A DNA stretch of 39,185 nucleotides from the NCBI GenBank assembly GCA_021787735.1, contig JAJYLL010000041.1:1-39185 (forward strand), given 5' to 3'. A program made the translations under genes and the position numbers. Below are positions 8,198 through 17,352 of this stretch, one piece after another. Each line of letters opens with the position of its first letter. Within the stretch, counting starts at the first letter, position 1. Below the pieces are notes generated by a model. That model had not been told where the DNA came from and did not search any database. It worked only from the letters and a program-made list of their open reading frames with translations. This DNA comes from Acidobacteriota bacterium (GTDB taxonomy: Bacteria; Acidobacteriota; Terriglobia; UBA7540).

Positions 8198-9961
8198 ATG
8201 GAGTTGGGGAAAGGACTCAAAGACGCTCGGGAACTCAATAGCCGAGTTCGATGGATTGCGGTGATTCTGTTGGTGGCGGGTGTGCTTGGAACGGCCGGCT
8301 TACCTGCTTTTGCCGGCAATAACAAGAAAAAGGAAGAGAAGGCCAAGGCCAAAGAGGAACAGAAGCTTACCAAGCAGGAGCGCAAGCGGCAGAAGGCGAT
8401 CCAGAAGGAAATGGAGAGCCCGTACAAGCAGTGGATTAACGGGCCCATCGGTTACCTCATTACACCCGCTGAGCGTGCGGCATTCAAAAAGCTTACCACC
8501 GACGAAGAGCGTGACCAGTTTATCGAGGAATTCTGGCGGCGGCGCAACCCTAACCCAGGCTCCTCTGAGAACACGTTCAAGGAAGAAATTTACCGCCGTA
8601 TCGCCTACGCAAACGAGCACTTTTCATCCGGTGTCCCAGGCTGGCGAACCGACCGCGGGCACATCTACATCATGTATGGCCCTCCAGACGAGATTGAAAG
8701 CCACCCGAGCGGCGGCACTTACGTGGCCAACCCGAGCGATCTTCCCTATTCCGGTCCGGATGCCTCCAATACGATGACGACCTACCCGTTTGAGGACTGG
8801 ACCTACCGCTATATCCCGGGAATCGGCGAAAACGTTGAGCTTGAGTTCGTGGATCCAACCCTAACCGGTGAGTACCACCTGACTATGAATCCCTGTGAAA
8901 AAGACGCCATGGCGAATGTGCCGGGTGACATGACGGGATGCCAAGGCGGCGTTGCGATCGGGGCCATCTGGAACCCCAACCTTGTGATTAATCCCAGCCA
9001 ATTGAATAGCAGCAGCAGCGGCGGCTCGGGGGGAGCCATGGTGACGTCCAACATGATGGGCGCGAAGTACGATGAATTCAACCGTCTGGACCTGTACTCG
9101 AAGATCTTCCAGGCACCCTCCGTCAAATTCAACGACTTGAAAACGATGGTTACTTCGACGCTGACGGCCCAGCTTCTGCCCTTCAGCGTTCGGACCGACT
9201 TTATCAAGATTACGGACGACACGGTGCTTACGCCGGTCACCGTCCAGGTCCCGAACCGCGAGATGCAGTTCGAGAACAAAGACGGCGTAATGCATGCTGT
9301 CCTTGACATCTATGGTCAGCTCACAACGATTGGCGGGAGAGTTGCCAGTACGTTTGAGGACAGTGTTGCTGTGGACGTCCCGCAGCATGATTTCCAGGCT
9401 TATGTGAACCAGAAATCGGTCTATCAGAAGGCCGTTTATCTGCGCCCCGGTCGTTACAAGCTGAGCATTGTGGTCAAGGATGACCACAGCGGCCATATGG
9501 GGTCAGAGAATCTGGGAATTATGGTGCCGCAATACAGCGATAGCAAGCTGAGCAGCAGTTCGCTGATCCTGGCGGACCTGATCCAGCCGCTTCCGACCAG
9601 TGAAGTGGGTTCGGGGCGGTTTGTCATCGGGGGCACAAAAGTGCGTCCCAATGTGAATCAGGTCTTTACACAGAGCCAGAACTTTGGTATTTACATGCAG
9701 GTCTATAATCTGGGTGTTGACCCGAAAACGCACATGCCGTCCGCGAACATCGATTACCTGATTTCGAGGGACGGGAAGACGATTTTGAACCAGACCGAAT
9801 CGGCGGCCAGTATCAAGAATGCTTCAGAACAGGTTACCCTGGAAAAAACGATGCCGGCCAAGCTGCTCGCGCCTGGGAAATATACATTGAAGATCAAGAT
9901 TACAGACAACGTGAAGAACCAGACGGATACCCAGACGACCGATTTCCAGGTTGAGAAGTAG
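8198..9961 (+). CDS. GWxTD domain-containing exported protein
   Basis: This is 587 residues from the ATG at 8198 (an upstream TTG at 8135 lies in the -35 box and is excluded). A signal peptide ends near PAFA-GNN, followed by a highly charged Lys/Glu stretch (about 45-75). The GWxTD domain follows at about 80-230, with GWRTDRGHIYIMYGPPDE at 148 and the preceding ERDQFIEEFWRRRNPNPG. The remaining 350 residues are beta-rich and lack a recognised catalytic motif. GWxTD proteins are known mainly by genome content in Acidobacteriota, Bacteroidota and relatives, and their biochemical role is not established. The next gene (68 nt on) is an outer-membrane barrel, so a role in the envelope is likely. 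Confidence 0.88.
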   Translation: MELGKGLKDARELNSRVRWIAVILLVAGVLGTAGLPAFAGNNKKKEEKAKAKEEQKLTKQERKRQKAIQKEMESPYKQWINGPIGYLITPAERAAFKKLTTDEERDQFIEEFWRRRNPNPGSSENTFKEEIYRRIAYANEHFSSGVPGWRTDRGHIYIMYGPPDEIESHPSGGTYVANPSDLPYSGPDASNTMTTYPFEDWTYRYIPGIGENVELEFVDPTLTGEYHLTMNPCEKDAMANVPGDMTGCQGGVAIGAIWNPNLVINPSQLNSSSSGGSGGAMVTSNMMGAKYDEFNRLDLYSKIFQAPSVKFNDLKTMVTSTLTAQLLPFSVRTDFIKITDDTVLTPVTVQVPNREMQFENKDGVMHAVLDIYGQLTTIGGRVASTFEDSVAVDVPQHDFQAYVNQKSVYQKAVYLRPGRYKLSIVVKDDHSGHMGSENLGIMVPQYSDSKLSSSSLILADLIQPLPTSEVGSGRFVIGGTKVRPNVNQVFTQSQNFGIYMQVYNLGVDPKTHMPSANIDYLISRDGKTILNQTESAASIKNASEQVTLEKTMPAKLLAPGKYTLKIKITDNVKNQTDTQTTDFQVEK

Positions 9962-10029
9962 GCGGTGGGTCGAGTGCCGAGTCGAAAGCGGGGATAGTTA
10001 ACCTCAAAATCAGGTCAGACAAGAGCATT

Positions 10030-11832
10030 ATGCGACGCTCAAAAAATCCGGGGAGAGGCGCAGCACTGATTTCCGCCGGGGCCTTTCTCTGTGTTCTGCT
10101 GACGGCTTGCCAGGGCTTCAGCGCCCAATTCGGAAGGGTGTCCGGCAAGGTCACGGATAGTACCGGAAAGCCGATCATGGGCGCCACGGTCCTGTTGACG
10201 GGGGCCGGCATTGACGGCACGAATAACCTGCTGGAAGGGTCGCTCAATCGGGTTTTTACAGATGCGCAGGGCAATTTTGCGATCAGCCGAGTGTCTCCAG
10301 GGTGGTACTCACTTCAGGTCATTTCTCCATCAAAACTGCCCGGATTTCGAAACAGGGTTGAAGTAAGGCCAGGCGCGACCACGCGGGAAGTCTTTGCGCT
10401 GGCTGACATCCTTTCGGGGATCCGCTGGCAGCGCCCGACAAATGATATGCGCGCCTGGAATCAGGGCTGGAAATGGATTCTGCGGACCTCGGCTTCGACC
10501 CGCCCGATTCTTCGCTATACAAAGGGTGATCGTGATCGCCACAAAGCGGCGGAGCACACGCCTCTTCCTGCGCAGCACATGGTGGCCATGGTGCCCGGGC
10601 GGAGCGGCGACGACGGCCTTTCGCAAGACGCCGGTACAGCTACGGTAGTGGCCTATCTACATCCGCTGGATGCGAACTCCGACGTCCTTGTCGCCGGTTC
10701 CGTTAATCGGACCAGCGAAGGCGGCTCCGCGGTTATTGCCGACTATCGGCGCGGCTTCCTCAATCGCAACCACGAAGAGATCAGCCTGGCGGTCCACCAG
10801 TTGAACATGCAGGGCGCCGCGAATTTTGTTACAGCTGCCAACGGCCATGATGCGCCGATGTCGCGTGGGATGGTTTTGCGCTATGTTCAGACCCGCCAGC
10901 TTTCCGATGCTCTGACGCTGACGGCTGGTTTGGAGATGAGGTATCTGAATTCCGTTAGTGATGCGAGCGCTACGGACCCGGAAATCGACCTTGCTTACAC
11001 GCTTGATCCCTCGACGGTGCTTAGCCTTAGCTATGGCTCGGCCGGCCTGGACCAGCCTGATACGATGATTCAGCGCATCGGCGACCTCAACGCTTTTCCT
11101 CTGATCACCATGAGCAATTTCCACCCGCGGCTTGAAAATGCCAGCCACGCCGAAGTCCGTCTGCAGCGAAAACTACGCCCGCGTTCGCGAATTGAGTTTG
11201 CTGCCTATCACGACACGTTTCGGGACGTAGCTGTCTGGGGCGTTGGAGGAGTGCAGGACCTGCGAGATTCGTTGTCGGCCGGGAACGTTTTGATCACTCC
11301 TGGAGGGAGCAGGGCTGTCCTGAACGCCGGGCGCTATGGTTCTTCCGGGACGGAAATTTCGTATGCTCAGAAGCTAGGGCCGCGCAGTGAAGTGGGTGTC
11401 ATGTATGCCATCGGAAGTGCGCTGGCCGCCGGTCCCTCTCCCGAGTTCAGCGGAGGGGATCCCGTGGACGCGGCGAACTTGCCCGATTACGTTCGCGCAG
11501 AATTCACGCAGTCGATATCGGGCCGTTTCTCGACGTTTATCCCTGGCCTGAAAACCCAGGTTATCAGCAGTTATAGCTGGCTTCCTCCCGGTCGAATCAC
11601 TGTGGTTGACCCTTACGGCCAGGGCAGGATGGCATGCCAGCCATTCCTGGGTGTGCAAGTCCGCCAGCCCCTTCCCAAGATTGATATGCTGCCTCTGCAG
11701 ATTGTCGCCATTGCTGATTTCGGGAACCTGCTGGGTCAGGGCTCTGTTTTGGTCAGGCAGGCAGACGGCAGGTCCGTTGTGCTCACCCCTGCTTATCGAA
11801 GCATTCGGGGTGGGTTTGCAGTTCAGTTTTGA
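10030..11832 (+). CDS. Outer-membrane barrel with carboxypeptidase-regulatory domain
   Basis: This 600-residue protein has an N-terminal signal sequence, probably cut at FSA-QFG. The stretch LLTAC at 23-27 resembles a lipobox, so a lipoprotein is a weaker alternative. Residues 36-115 form a carboxypeptidase-regulatory-like (CnaB-type) beta-sandwich (GRVSGKVTDSTGKPIMGATV, later DAQGNFAISRVSPGWYSLQV). The remaining 450 residues alternate hydrophobic and polar residues as in beta-barrel strands and end in GGFAVQF, a typical outer-membrane C-terminus. No plug domain motif is visible between the two parts, unlike full TonB-dependent receptors. It follows the GWxTD gene on the same strand, likely co-transcribed, with a terminator after it. 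Confidence 0.72.
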   Translation: MRRSKNPGRGAALISAGAFLCVLLTACQGFSAQFGRVSGKVTDSTGKPIMGATVLLTGAGIDGTNNLLEGSLNRVFTDAQGNFAISRVSPGWYSLQVISPSKLPGFRNRVEVRPGATTREVFALADILSGIRWQRPTNDMRAWNQGWKWILRTSASTRPILRYTKGDRDRHKAAEHTPLPAQHMVAMVPGRSGDDGLSQDAGTATVVAYLHPLDANSDVLVAGSVNRTSEGGSAVIADYRRGFLNRNHEEISLAVHQLNMQGAANFVTAANGHDAPMSRGMVLRYVQTRQLSDALTLTAGLEMRYLNSVSDASATDPEIDLAYTLDPSTVLSLSYGSAGLDQPDTMIQRIGDLNAFPLITMSNFHPRLENASHAEVRLQRKLRPRSRIEFAAYHDTFRDVAVWGVGGVQDLRDSLSAGNVLITPGGSRAVLNAGRYGSSGTEISYAQKLGPRSEVGVMYAIGSALAAGPSPEFSGGDPVDAANLPDYVRAEFTQSISGRFSTFIPGLKTQVISSYSWLPPGRITVVDPYGQGRMACQPFLGVQVRQPLPKIDMLPLQIVAIADFGNLLGQGSVLVRQADGRSVVLTPAYRSIRGGFAVQF

Positions 11833-11839
11833 GGTCTAT

Positions 11840-11860
11840 GAGAGGGTTCCTCTCGCTTTT
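11840..11860 (+). terminator. Rho-independent-type terminator
   Basis: GAGAGG (11840-11845), a GTT loop and CCTCTC (11849-11854) form a 6-bp stem followed by GCTTTTGCTCTT. It begins 8 nt after the barrel gene's stop codon and would end the GWxTD-barrel transcript. The T-tract is interrupted, so efficiency may be partial. Confidence 0.5.
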
Positions 11861-11937
11861 GCTCTTAAGGTAGTCCGAGGATCAAATACAGACCAACGTG
11901 AGCATTGATGCTCGGCAAAGGGAGGGGTTCGGAGGTT

Positions 11938-11969
11938 GGAATTCTACTAGTTTTCATACTGAAAATTCC
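11938..11969. promoter_or_regulatory. Bulged inverted repeat upstream of the kinase gene
   Basis: TTTTCA (11951-11956) and TGAAAA (11960-11965) pair perfectly around TAC. The pairing extends outward to GGAA (11938-11941) and TTCC (11966-11969) across a bulge. It lies about 160 nt before the kinase ATG in a 294-nt gap with no other gene. It could be an operator; no strong promoter was found in this gap. Confidence 0.35.
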
Positions 11970-12126
11970 AAAATCCATACAACTTTTATCTCGGTGCCTT
12001 AGAGAACCTCGTAAGTAGATCAAGATGCACTGAAAAGCAAGGGAAAGACCGGGATGACGATAAGGAACTCAATTTGCTTTGGTTTTTCTATAAGTCCTTG
12101 TTTTGTTCCGGGATAGCGCCGGTTTC

Positions 12127-14961
12127 ATGAGCATACGAGCTCCATACCGCTTCTTGACCCTCCTGCTCGCGATTGTGAGCGTGGCTCTTGTTGTTTTTGC
12201 TTTCATCAACTTTGAGCAGAGAAGGGTCTACCAGCTTCCTACCGACGGCGTCTCATGGGTAACAACCCCTCAGGGATTGAAAGCCTGGAGCGTGGCTCCG
12301 CATTCTCCCGGCGAGCAGGCGGGTATTGTTGCGGGAGACATTCTTACAGCCATTGACGGCCATACCGTTAAAACTACAGTTGATGCTACTCGCGATATTT
12401 TTGAAAGCGGCCTATGGTCCCGGCTTACCTACAGCCTGGTTCGCGGCGGGGAATCCTTTAAGGCTGATGTGGTGCTTGCGCCCGCCGATAATTCGCCGGG
12501 GCTGCACGGCTATCTTGAAATTGTTGGTATCCTTTACCTGATCATCGGGGCGTTTGTTTTTATCCGACGGTGGTCGGCAGCAAAATCGCTGCACTTTTAT
12601 CTGTTCTGCCTGGTGTCGTTTGTCCTGTACTGCTTCTCATACACGGGCAAGCTGAATCTGTTTGATTCCTCGGTTTACTGGCTGAATGTAACGGCCATGC
12701 TCCTGCAGCCTGCTCTGTTTTTGCATTTCTGCCTGACGTTTCCGGAAAAGCCTGGTTTTGTGGAGCGCCGGTCCTACTTGATTCCGGCACTTTACGTTCC
12801 TGCGGCGTTTCTGCTGGCATCCCACGCCCTCGTGATGTCGGGAATCATCACGTTGCCGTTTCCCATGCTTTCAGTGCGGTGGCTTTTTGACAGTCTGGAA
12901 ATGGGCCACCTGGCCCTCTATTTTGCGGCGGGGGTTTTCCTGCTTTTCCGCTCCTATCGCCGCGCGAACGTTCCCCTGGCCAAACAACAGCTGAAATGGG
13001 TTACGCGAGGTGCTGCGCTGGCGGTGGTGCCCTTTGTTGCTCTTTACGCCGTGCCGTATTTTCTTGGGATGGCGTCTATCCCGGCCGACTGGATGAAATT
13101 GTCCGTCCTCTCACTCGTGCTGCTGCCGCTGACGTTTGGCTATGCGATTGTGCGCTACAGGCTGATGGACGTTGATATGATTTTCCGCCGCGGCATTGCG
13201 TATGCCCTGGCCACCGCCGCGATCATTGGCTTCTATTTCGGGCTGGTTTTCCTGTTTGCCGACTTCTTCCGCAACAACGCCTTGATTACCACTCAGGGTG
13301 GATGGCTGATGGCGATTGTAGTGACGGCCCTGTTGTTTCAGCCGATGGTCACACGCATCCAGGTGCGGCTGGATCGATTCTTCACCCGCGAGCGCTACGA
13401 CTACCGCAGGACGCTGTTGGATTTCGCCCGCGACCTGGGTTCTGAAGTTCATGTTGGTTCGCTGCTGGACCAGACGGTCGAGCGCCTGGCGGAGACCTTG
13501 GGGGTTGACCGGGTGGCAGCGTTTTTGACAACGGAAACAGGGACTCTTCACCTGGTCAAGTCGCGTGGCATCACCTTTGCCGGCGACCTCGACATGACCT
13601 TCCTCACTCCCGCCCAAGCCGAAACGGGAAAAGGCTACGTTTTCTTTGAGAGCGTGAAACACCACACGGACTATTCTCCGGCTGCGCAGTTGACCATTGA
13701 AAGGCTGGGCCTGCATTACTACCTGCCTCTGAGGGTGAAGGGAAATACTCTCGGCTATCTGGCGCTTGGGAAGACCAACGACGACGATTTTCTTTCCAGC
13801 GAAGATGTTGACCTTTTGCAGACGGTTTCCGGCTACGTTGCAATGGCCGTTGAGAGCGCCCGCCTCTATGAATCACTGGAGCGCAAGGCCCTGGAGAACC
13901 AGGCTCTGAAAGACTTCAGCGAAAACATTATCGAGTCTATCGACGCCGGCATTGTGGCATGGAACCCCGAGCAGTATATCGAGTCCTGGAATTCCTCCAT
14001 GGAAAAGCTGTATGGAATTTCCAGTTCGGAGGCCGAAGGGAAGAAGTTGAAGGACATTTTCCAGCCGGAACTGATCTCCGAGTTACCCCGCCACTCGGAG
14101 CCTTATCGTTCCCTGAACCTTTACAAGTTTCGTCTGAATAACGCCGCGGGGCGCGCGCTGATTGTGAACCTTTCCACCGTGCCGCTGCTTGGCAAGGACG
14201 ACCGGGTGATCGGCCGCCTGCTGATCATGACCGACCTCACGGACCGCGTTGAGCTTGAAGACCAGTTGGTCCAGGCTGAAAAACTTTCGTCGATCGGCGT
14301 GCTGGCCGCCGGCGTCGCGCATGAAGTGAACACACCGCTGGCGGTAATTACTTCGCAGCTTCAGATGCTGATGCGGCAACTGCCAGCAGACGATCCCCAC
14401 TCGCCTGTGCTGGATAGAGTTGTCAAGCAGGGCTTCCGAGCTTCGGAGATTATCAACAACCTGCTGAAGTTTTCGCGAGTCAGTGGCAGCGAGCGCGTTG
14501 AACTGGAGCTGAACAAGATTATCCATGAGACCCTTTCGCTGGTGGCGCCTGTCCTGCGCGCCGCCAGGGTAAGCGTCCAGACGGACCTTGACCCGGACCT
14601 TCCGTCCATTCATGGAAATGCCGGCAAGCTGCAGCAGGTCTTCATGAACCTGATCATGAACGCGCGCGACGCCATGCCCTATGGCGGAGAGTTGACGGTG
14701 AGTACTCGTTCCTTCGATTCAACCGTCTCGGTCGAAATCGCCGACAACGGCGTGGGCATTTCCGAGGAAAATCTCCGCAAGATATTTGACCCCTTTTTCA
14801 CCACGAAAGCGACCAACCGCGGTACGGGACTTGGTTTGGCGGTGAGTTACGGCATCATGCGTGAACACTCCGGGAAGATTTATGTCGACAGCGAGGTCGG
14901 CCGCGGAGCGTCGTTCCGTCTCGAATTCCCCGCCTCCAGGAAACCGGTCCATGTCGTCTAA
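12127..14961 (+). CDS. PDZ/multi-TM/GAF/PAS sensor histidine kinase
   Basis: This is 944 residues from the ATG at 12127; a TTG at 12103 has no better ribosome site. Domains in order: one helix (about 9-29), an extracytoplasmic PDZ domain (about 35-120, with SPGEQAGIVAGDILTAIDG), nine further helices up to about 410, GAF (about 437-580), PAS (about 597-705, ESIDAGIVAWN), HisKA with phospho-acceptor His732 in AHEVNTPLAVI, and HATPase_c (about 796-940) with NLIMNARDAMP, DNGVGIS and GTGLGLAVS. Positive charges at the loops agree with PDZ outside and kinase inside. All kinase boxes are intact. PDZ domains often bind C-termini of misfolded envelope proteins, so an envelope-stress input is a reasonable guess. 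It overlaps its response regulator by 11 nt. Confidence 0.92.
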   Translation: MSIRAPYRFLTLLLAIVSVALVVFAFINFEQRRVYQLPTDGVSWVTTPQGLKAWSVAPHSPGEQAGIVAGDILTAIDGHTVKTTVDATRDIFESGLWSRLTYSLVRGGESFKADVVLAPADNSPGLHGYLEIVGILYLIIGAFVFIRRWSAAKSLHFYLFCLVSFVLYCFSYTGKLNLFDSSVYWLNVTAMLLQPALFLHFCLTFPEKPGFVERRSYLIPALYVPAAFLLASHALVMSGIITLPFPMLSVRWLFDSLEMGHLALYFAAGVFLLFRSYRRANVPLAKQQLKWVTRGAALAVVPFVALYAVPYFLGMASIPADWMKLSVLSLVLLPLTFGYAIVRYRLMDVDMIFRRGIAYALATAAIIGFYFGLVFLFADFFRNNALITTQGGWLMAIVVTALLFQPMVTRIQVRLDRFFTRERYDYRRTLLDFARDLGSEVHVGSLLDQTVERLAETLGVDRVAAFLTTETGTLHLVKSRGITFAGDLDMTFLTPAQAETGKGYVFFESVKHHTDYSPAAQLTIERLGLHYYLPLRVKGNTLGYLALGKTNDDDFLSSEDVDLLQTVSGYVAMAVESARLYESLERKALENQALKDFSENIIESIDAGIVAWNPEQYIESWNSSMEKLYGISSSEAEGKKLKDIFQPELISELPRHSEPYRSLNLYKFRLNNAAGRALIVNLSTVPLLGKDDRVIGRLLIMTDLTDRVELEDQLVQAEKLSSIGVLAAGVAHEVNTPLAVITSQLQMLMRQLPADDPHSPVLDRVVKQGFRASEIINNLLKFSRVSGSERVELELNKIIHETLSLVAPVLRAARVSVQTDLDPDLPSIHGNAGKLQQVFMNLIMNARDAMPYGGELTVSTRSFDSTVSVEIADNGVGISEENLRKIFDPFFTTKATNRGTGLGLAVSYGIMREHSGKIYVDSEVGRGASFRLEFPASRKPVHVV

Positions 14962-16348
14962 AACGGCAACCATCCTGATTATTGATGACGAAGCCGAAGT
15001 TCTGGCCAGCCTCGACGAGCTTCTAAGGATTGAAGGCTATCAGACGTGGACGGCTTCCACGGCGGCAGCAGGGCTTGAGAAACTGGGCAAGGAACCCTTC
15101 GACCTTGTTCTGCTCGACATCAGCCTTCCCGATTCAAACGGAATTGACGTGCTGCGGACGATCAAGCGGGATTCGCCGGAGATGCCAGTGATCATGATCA
15201 CTGCCTACGATTCCAGCCAGATAGCCTTCCAGGCATCGCGTGAAGGCGCTGAGAGTTACATTACCAAACCCTGGGACAATGACAAGCTGTTGCTTGAAAT
15301 CCGCAACCTGCTGGACCGCTCTCGGCTGCGCGTGGAGAACGTTTTGCTTCGGCGCGCCCTCAAGCGCTTTGGTCTGCCGAACATCGTTGGCAAAAGCGAT
15401 CGCATGCAAAAGGTTTATGACCTGATCACTCAAGTCGCAGCCAGTCGCGCGACGGTATTGATCACCGGCGAGAGTGGAACCGGAAAAGAGCTAGTGGCCA
15501 AGACCATTCATGCCACCAGCCCGCGCGCGGACAAACCGTTTGTTCCGGTCAACACAGGTTCGATGCCTGTGGATCTGCTGGAAAGCACGCTTTTCGGGCA
15601 CGTCAAGGGAGCATTTACGTCGGCAATCGCCACCAAGAGAGGACTCTTTGAGGTTGCCGATCAGGGCACCATCTTTTTTGACGAGATCGGAACGATTGGC
15701 GTGGATACACAGGCAAAGCTCCTGCGCGTGATTCAGGAACGCGAGTTTATGCGGCTGGGCGGCACGGAAAACATCAAGGTGGACGTTCGGATCCTGGCCG
15801 CCACCAACTCGGACCTGAGGCAGATGGTTCAGGCCAACAAGTTCCGTGAAGATCTTTACTACCGGCTTAACGTGATCACTGTGAACTTGCCGCCGCTGCG
15901 TGAACGCAAGGAAGACATCCCGCTTCTGGTTGACCACTTCCTGGCAAAGTACTCGGCCGAAAATGGCCGCGAAGGTTTGAAATTTTCTCCTGAAGCCTTG
16001 AAGTTCCTGATGGACCATGACTGGCCGGGGAACGTGCGTGAACTGGAGAATGCCGTCGAACGCTCTGTGGTGCTTTCTCCCGGCCCTGTGATCGAACCGG
16101 AAGCGTTGCCCGAGCAGTTGTTTGAGGGGCACGGCGATGGACCTAGGGCTTATTCAATGGACCTGATTGACGGGCATTCGCTGTTCGACATTGTGGAATA
16201 CTTTGAGCGAAAGGTTATTCTGGAAATGCTCTCCCGGACAAACTGGAATCAGACGGAAGCGGCCGAGCGTTTCAAGATTCCTCTCTCCACCCTTAACCAG
16301 AAGATCAAGCGCCTCAGAATTGACGTTAAGCAGCAGCGCAGAGGTTAG
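14951..16348 (+). CDS. NtrC-type sigma-54-dependent response regulator
   Basis: This is 465 residues from the ATG at 14951, inside the kinase's last codons; upstream frame codons only shadow the kinase. The receiver domain (1-120) has the acidic pair D12/D13, phospho-acceptor D56, T84 and K106. The AAA+ domain (about 145-375) has Walker A GESGTGKE (173-180), Walker B DEIG (244-247) and the FREDLYYRLNV arginine-finger region. A Fis-type helix-turn-helix ends the protein (NQTEAAERFKIPLSTLNQK). The sigma-54 contact loop reads GAFTSA (220-225) instead of GAFTGA. Phosphorylation by the overlapping kinase should activate it. No confident sigma-54 promoter was found in the window, so targets are unknown. 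Confidence 0.95.
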   Translation: MSSKTATILIIDDEAEVLASLDELLRIEGYQTWTASTAAAGLEKLGKEPFDLVLLDISLPDSNGIDVLRTIKRDSPEMPVIMITAYDSSQIAFQASREGAESYITKPWDNDKLLLEIRNLLDRSRLRVENVLLRRALKRFGLPNIVGKSDRMQKVYDLITQVAASRATVLITGESGTGKELVAKTIHATSPRADKPFVPVNTGSMPVDLLESTLFGHVKGAFTSAIATKRGLFEVADQGTIFFDEIGTIGVDTQAKLLRVIQEREFMRLGGTENIKVDVRILAATNSDLRQMVQANKFREDLYYRLNVITVNLPPLRERKEDIPLLVDHFLAKYSAENGREGLKFSPEALKFLMDHDWPGNVRELENAVERSVVLSPGPVIEPEALPEQLFEGHGDGPRAYSMDLIDGHSLFDIVEYFERKVILEMLSRTNWNQTEAAERFKIPLSTLNQKIKRLRIDVKQQRRG

Positions 16349-16430
16349 GCCTGCAGATTTGCCCGCGCCTCCGAAGAGACGCGCCCACCTCCTCCTGGCA
16401 ACGCAACAAGCCAGAAGCTCGCTCGATTGT

Positions 16431-17273
16431 CTACCGGAAAAACAGGAAGCCCGCGGGCAGCCGGTGGAAGTGTTGCGTCTGCAAAAAGAGTACAAGCATC
16501 AAAGTGCCGTTGTAGGCTAGGTGGAGAAGAAAGCTTGGAGTGAGCGAGCCCGTCAGGCCGCGCACAATCGAAAACGTCATCCCCACAATCAGGATCATGA
16601 CGACGTTGTTCCACGCACCCCAGTATTCGAAAATGTGAAGACCTGCAAAAAGCAGGGCTGTGGAAACGATGGCAAAGTTGAGGCCGCCGTGCTTCTCAAT
16701 GAAGGCAAACAGCAGCCCGCGAAACAACAGTTCCTCCATGAAGGGTGCAACGATAATCGCGAAGGCCGCAATGGCATAGGCCGACGATGTCGAGTTGAAC
16801 ATCTTCTCTAGCGGGAAACTCTTTTTTTCCGGCAGCAGCGGCGGAATCACCATCACAACAAGGGAAAGCGCGGCGCCGCCCAGCAGGTAACGCACGACAT
16901 TGTGGCTTGACAGTTTTTTCCACTTCAGCGTGGTGAGAAAGGGAGTCTTGTAGTAAAGCTTGACGAAAAGAAAGATGTAGGCAAGCAGAAACGCGTAGAA
17001 AATCAGTTGCAGGGTGAGTAGAAATACGACGTTCGTCTGGAGCTTTGGAATCGGTCCGCTCCAGTGCAGGACAGGGGCCAGCACCGCATAGCCGATGAGC
17101 GCGATCACGTTGGCGGCGATAAGCGCGAACGGTATAAAAAGAATAAAAATCAGAAGGTCGCGAAGCCGCCATTGTTCCGGAAGCTTTTTGATGGCCGGTT
17201 CGATGGGCGGCTGCTGTGACTGGGGAAAAGCATTCAGAACTTCATTGTGTTCAGGATCGAATTGGAAGGTCAT
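16431..17273 (-). CDS. CPBP-family intramembrane metalloprotease
   Basis: This is 280 residues from the ATG at 17273, which has GGAAAG five bases upstream; a GTG at 17297 is a less likely start. A soluble N-terminal stretch of about 35 residues precedes roughly seven membrane helices. The three CPBP (Abi/CAAX-protease-like) motifs are present: EELLFRG with Glu180/Glu181, GLHIF with His213, and LLHLAYNG with His251. The active site would be in the membrane with a metal ion. Bacterial members include prenyl-protein-protease relatives and proteins of unknown role. It lies 79 nt downstream of uvrA on the same strand, probably by read-through; a functional link to repair is not implied. Confidence 0.87.
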   Translation of the reverse strand: MTFQFDPEHNEVLNAFPQSQQPPIEPAIKKLPEQWRLRDLLIFILFIPFALIAANVIALIGYAVLAPVLHWSGPIPKLQTNVVFLLTLQLIFYAFLLAYIFLFVKLYYKTPFLTTLKWKKLSSHNVVRYLLGGAALSLVVMVIPPLLPEKKSFPLEKMFNSTSSAYAIAAFAIIVAPFMEELLFRGLLFAFIEKHGGLNFAIVSTALLFAGLHIFEYWGAWNNVVMILIVGMTFSIVRGLTGSLTPSFLLHLAYNGTLMLVLFLQTQHFHRLPAGFLFFR

Positions 17274-17352
17274 AGAGTCTTTCCGTCCCGGGCCCACCCT
17301 GCATCACGAAAGCGACCCAGCCCGACAGGCGATCACTTCGGCGCGGGCCGTT

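Noticed and set aside
10096-10110. Lipobox LLTAC in the 600-residue barrel protein
   Set aside because: A barrel with an aromatic C-terminus is unlikely to be a lipoprotein, and the FSA-Q site a few residues later fits ordinary signal cleavage.
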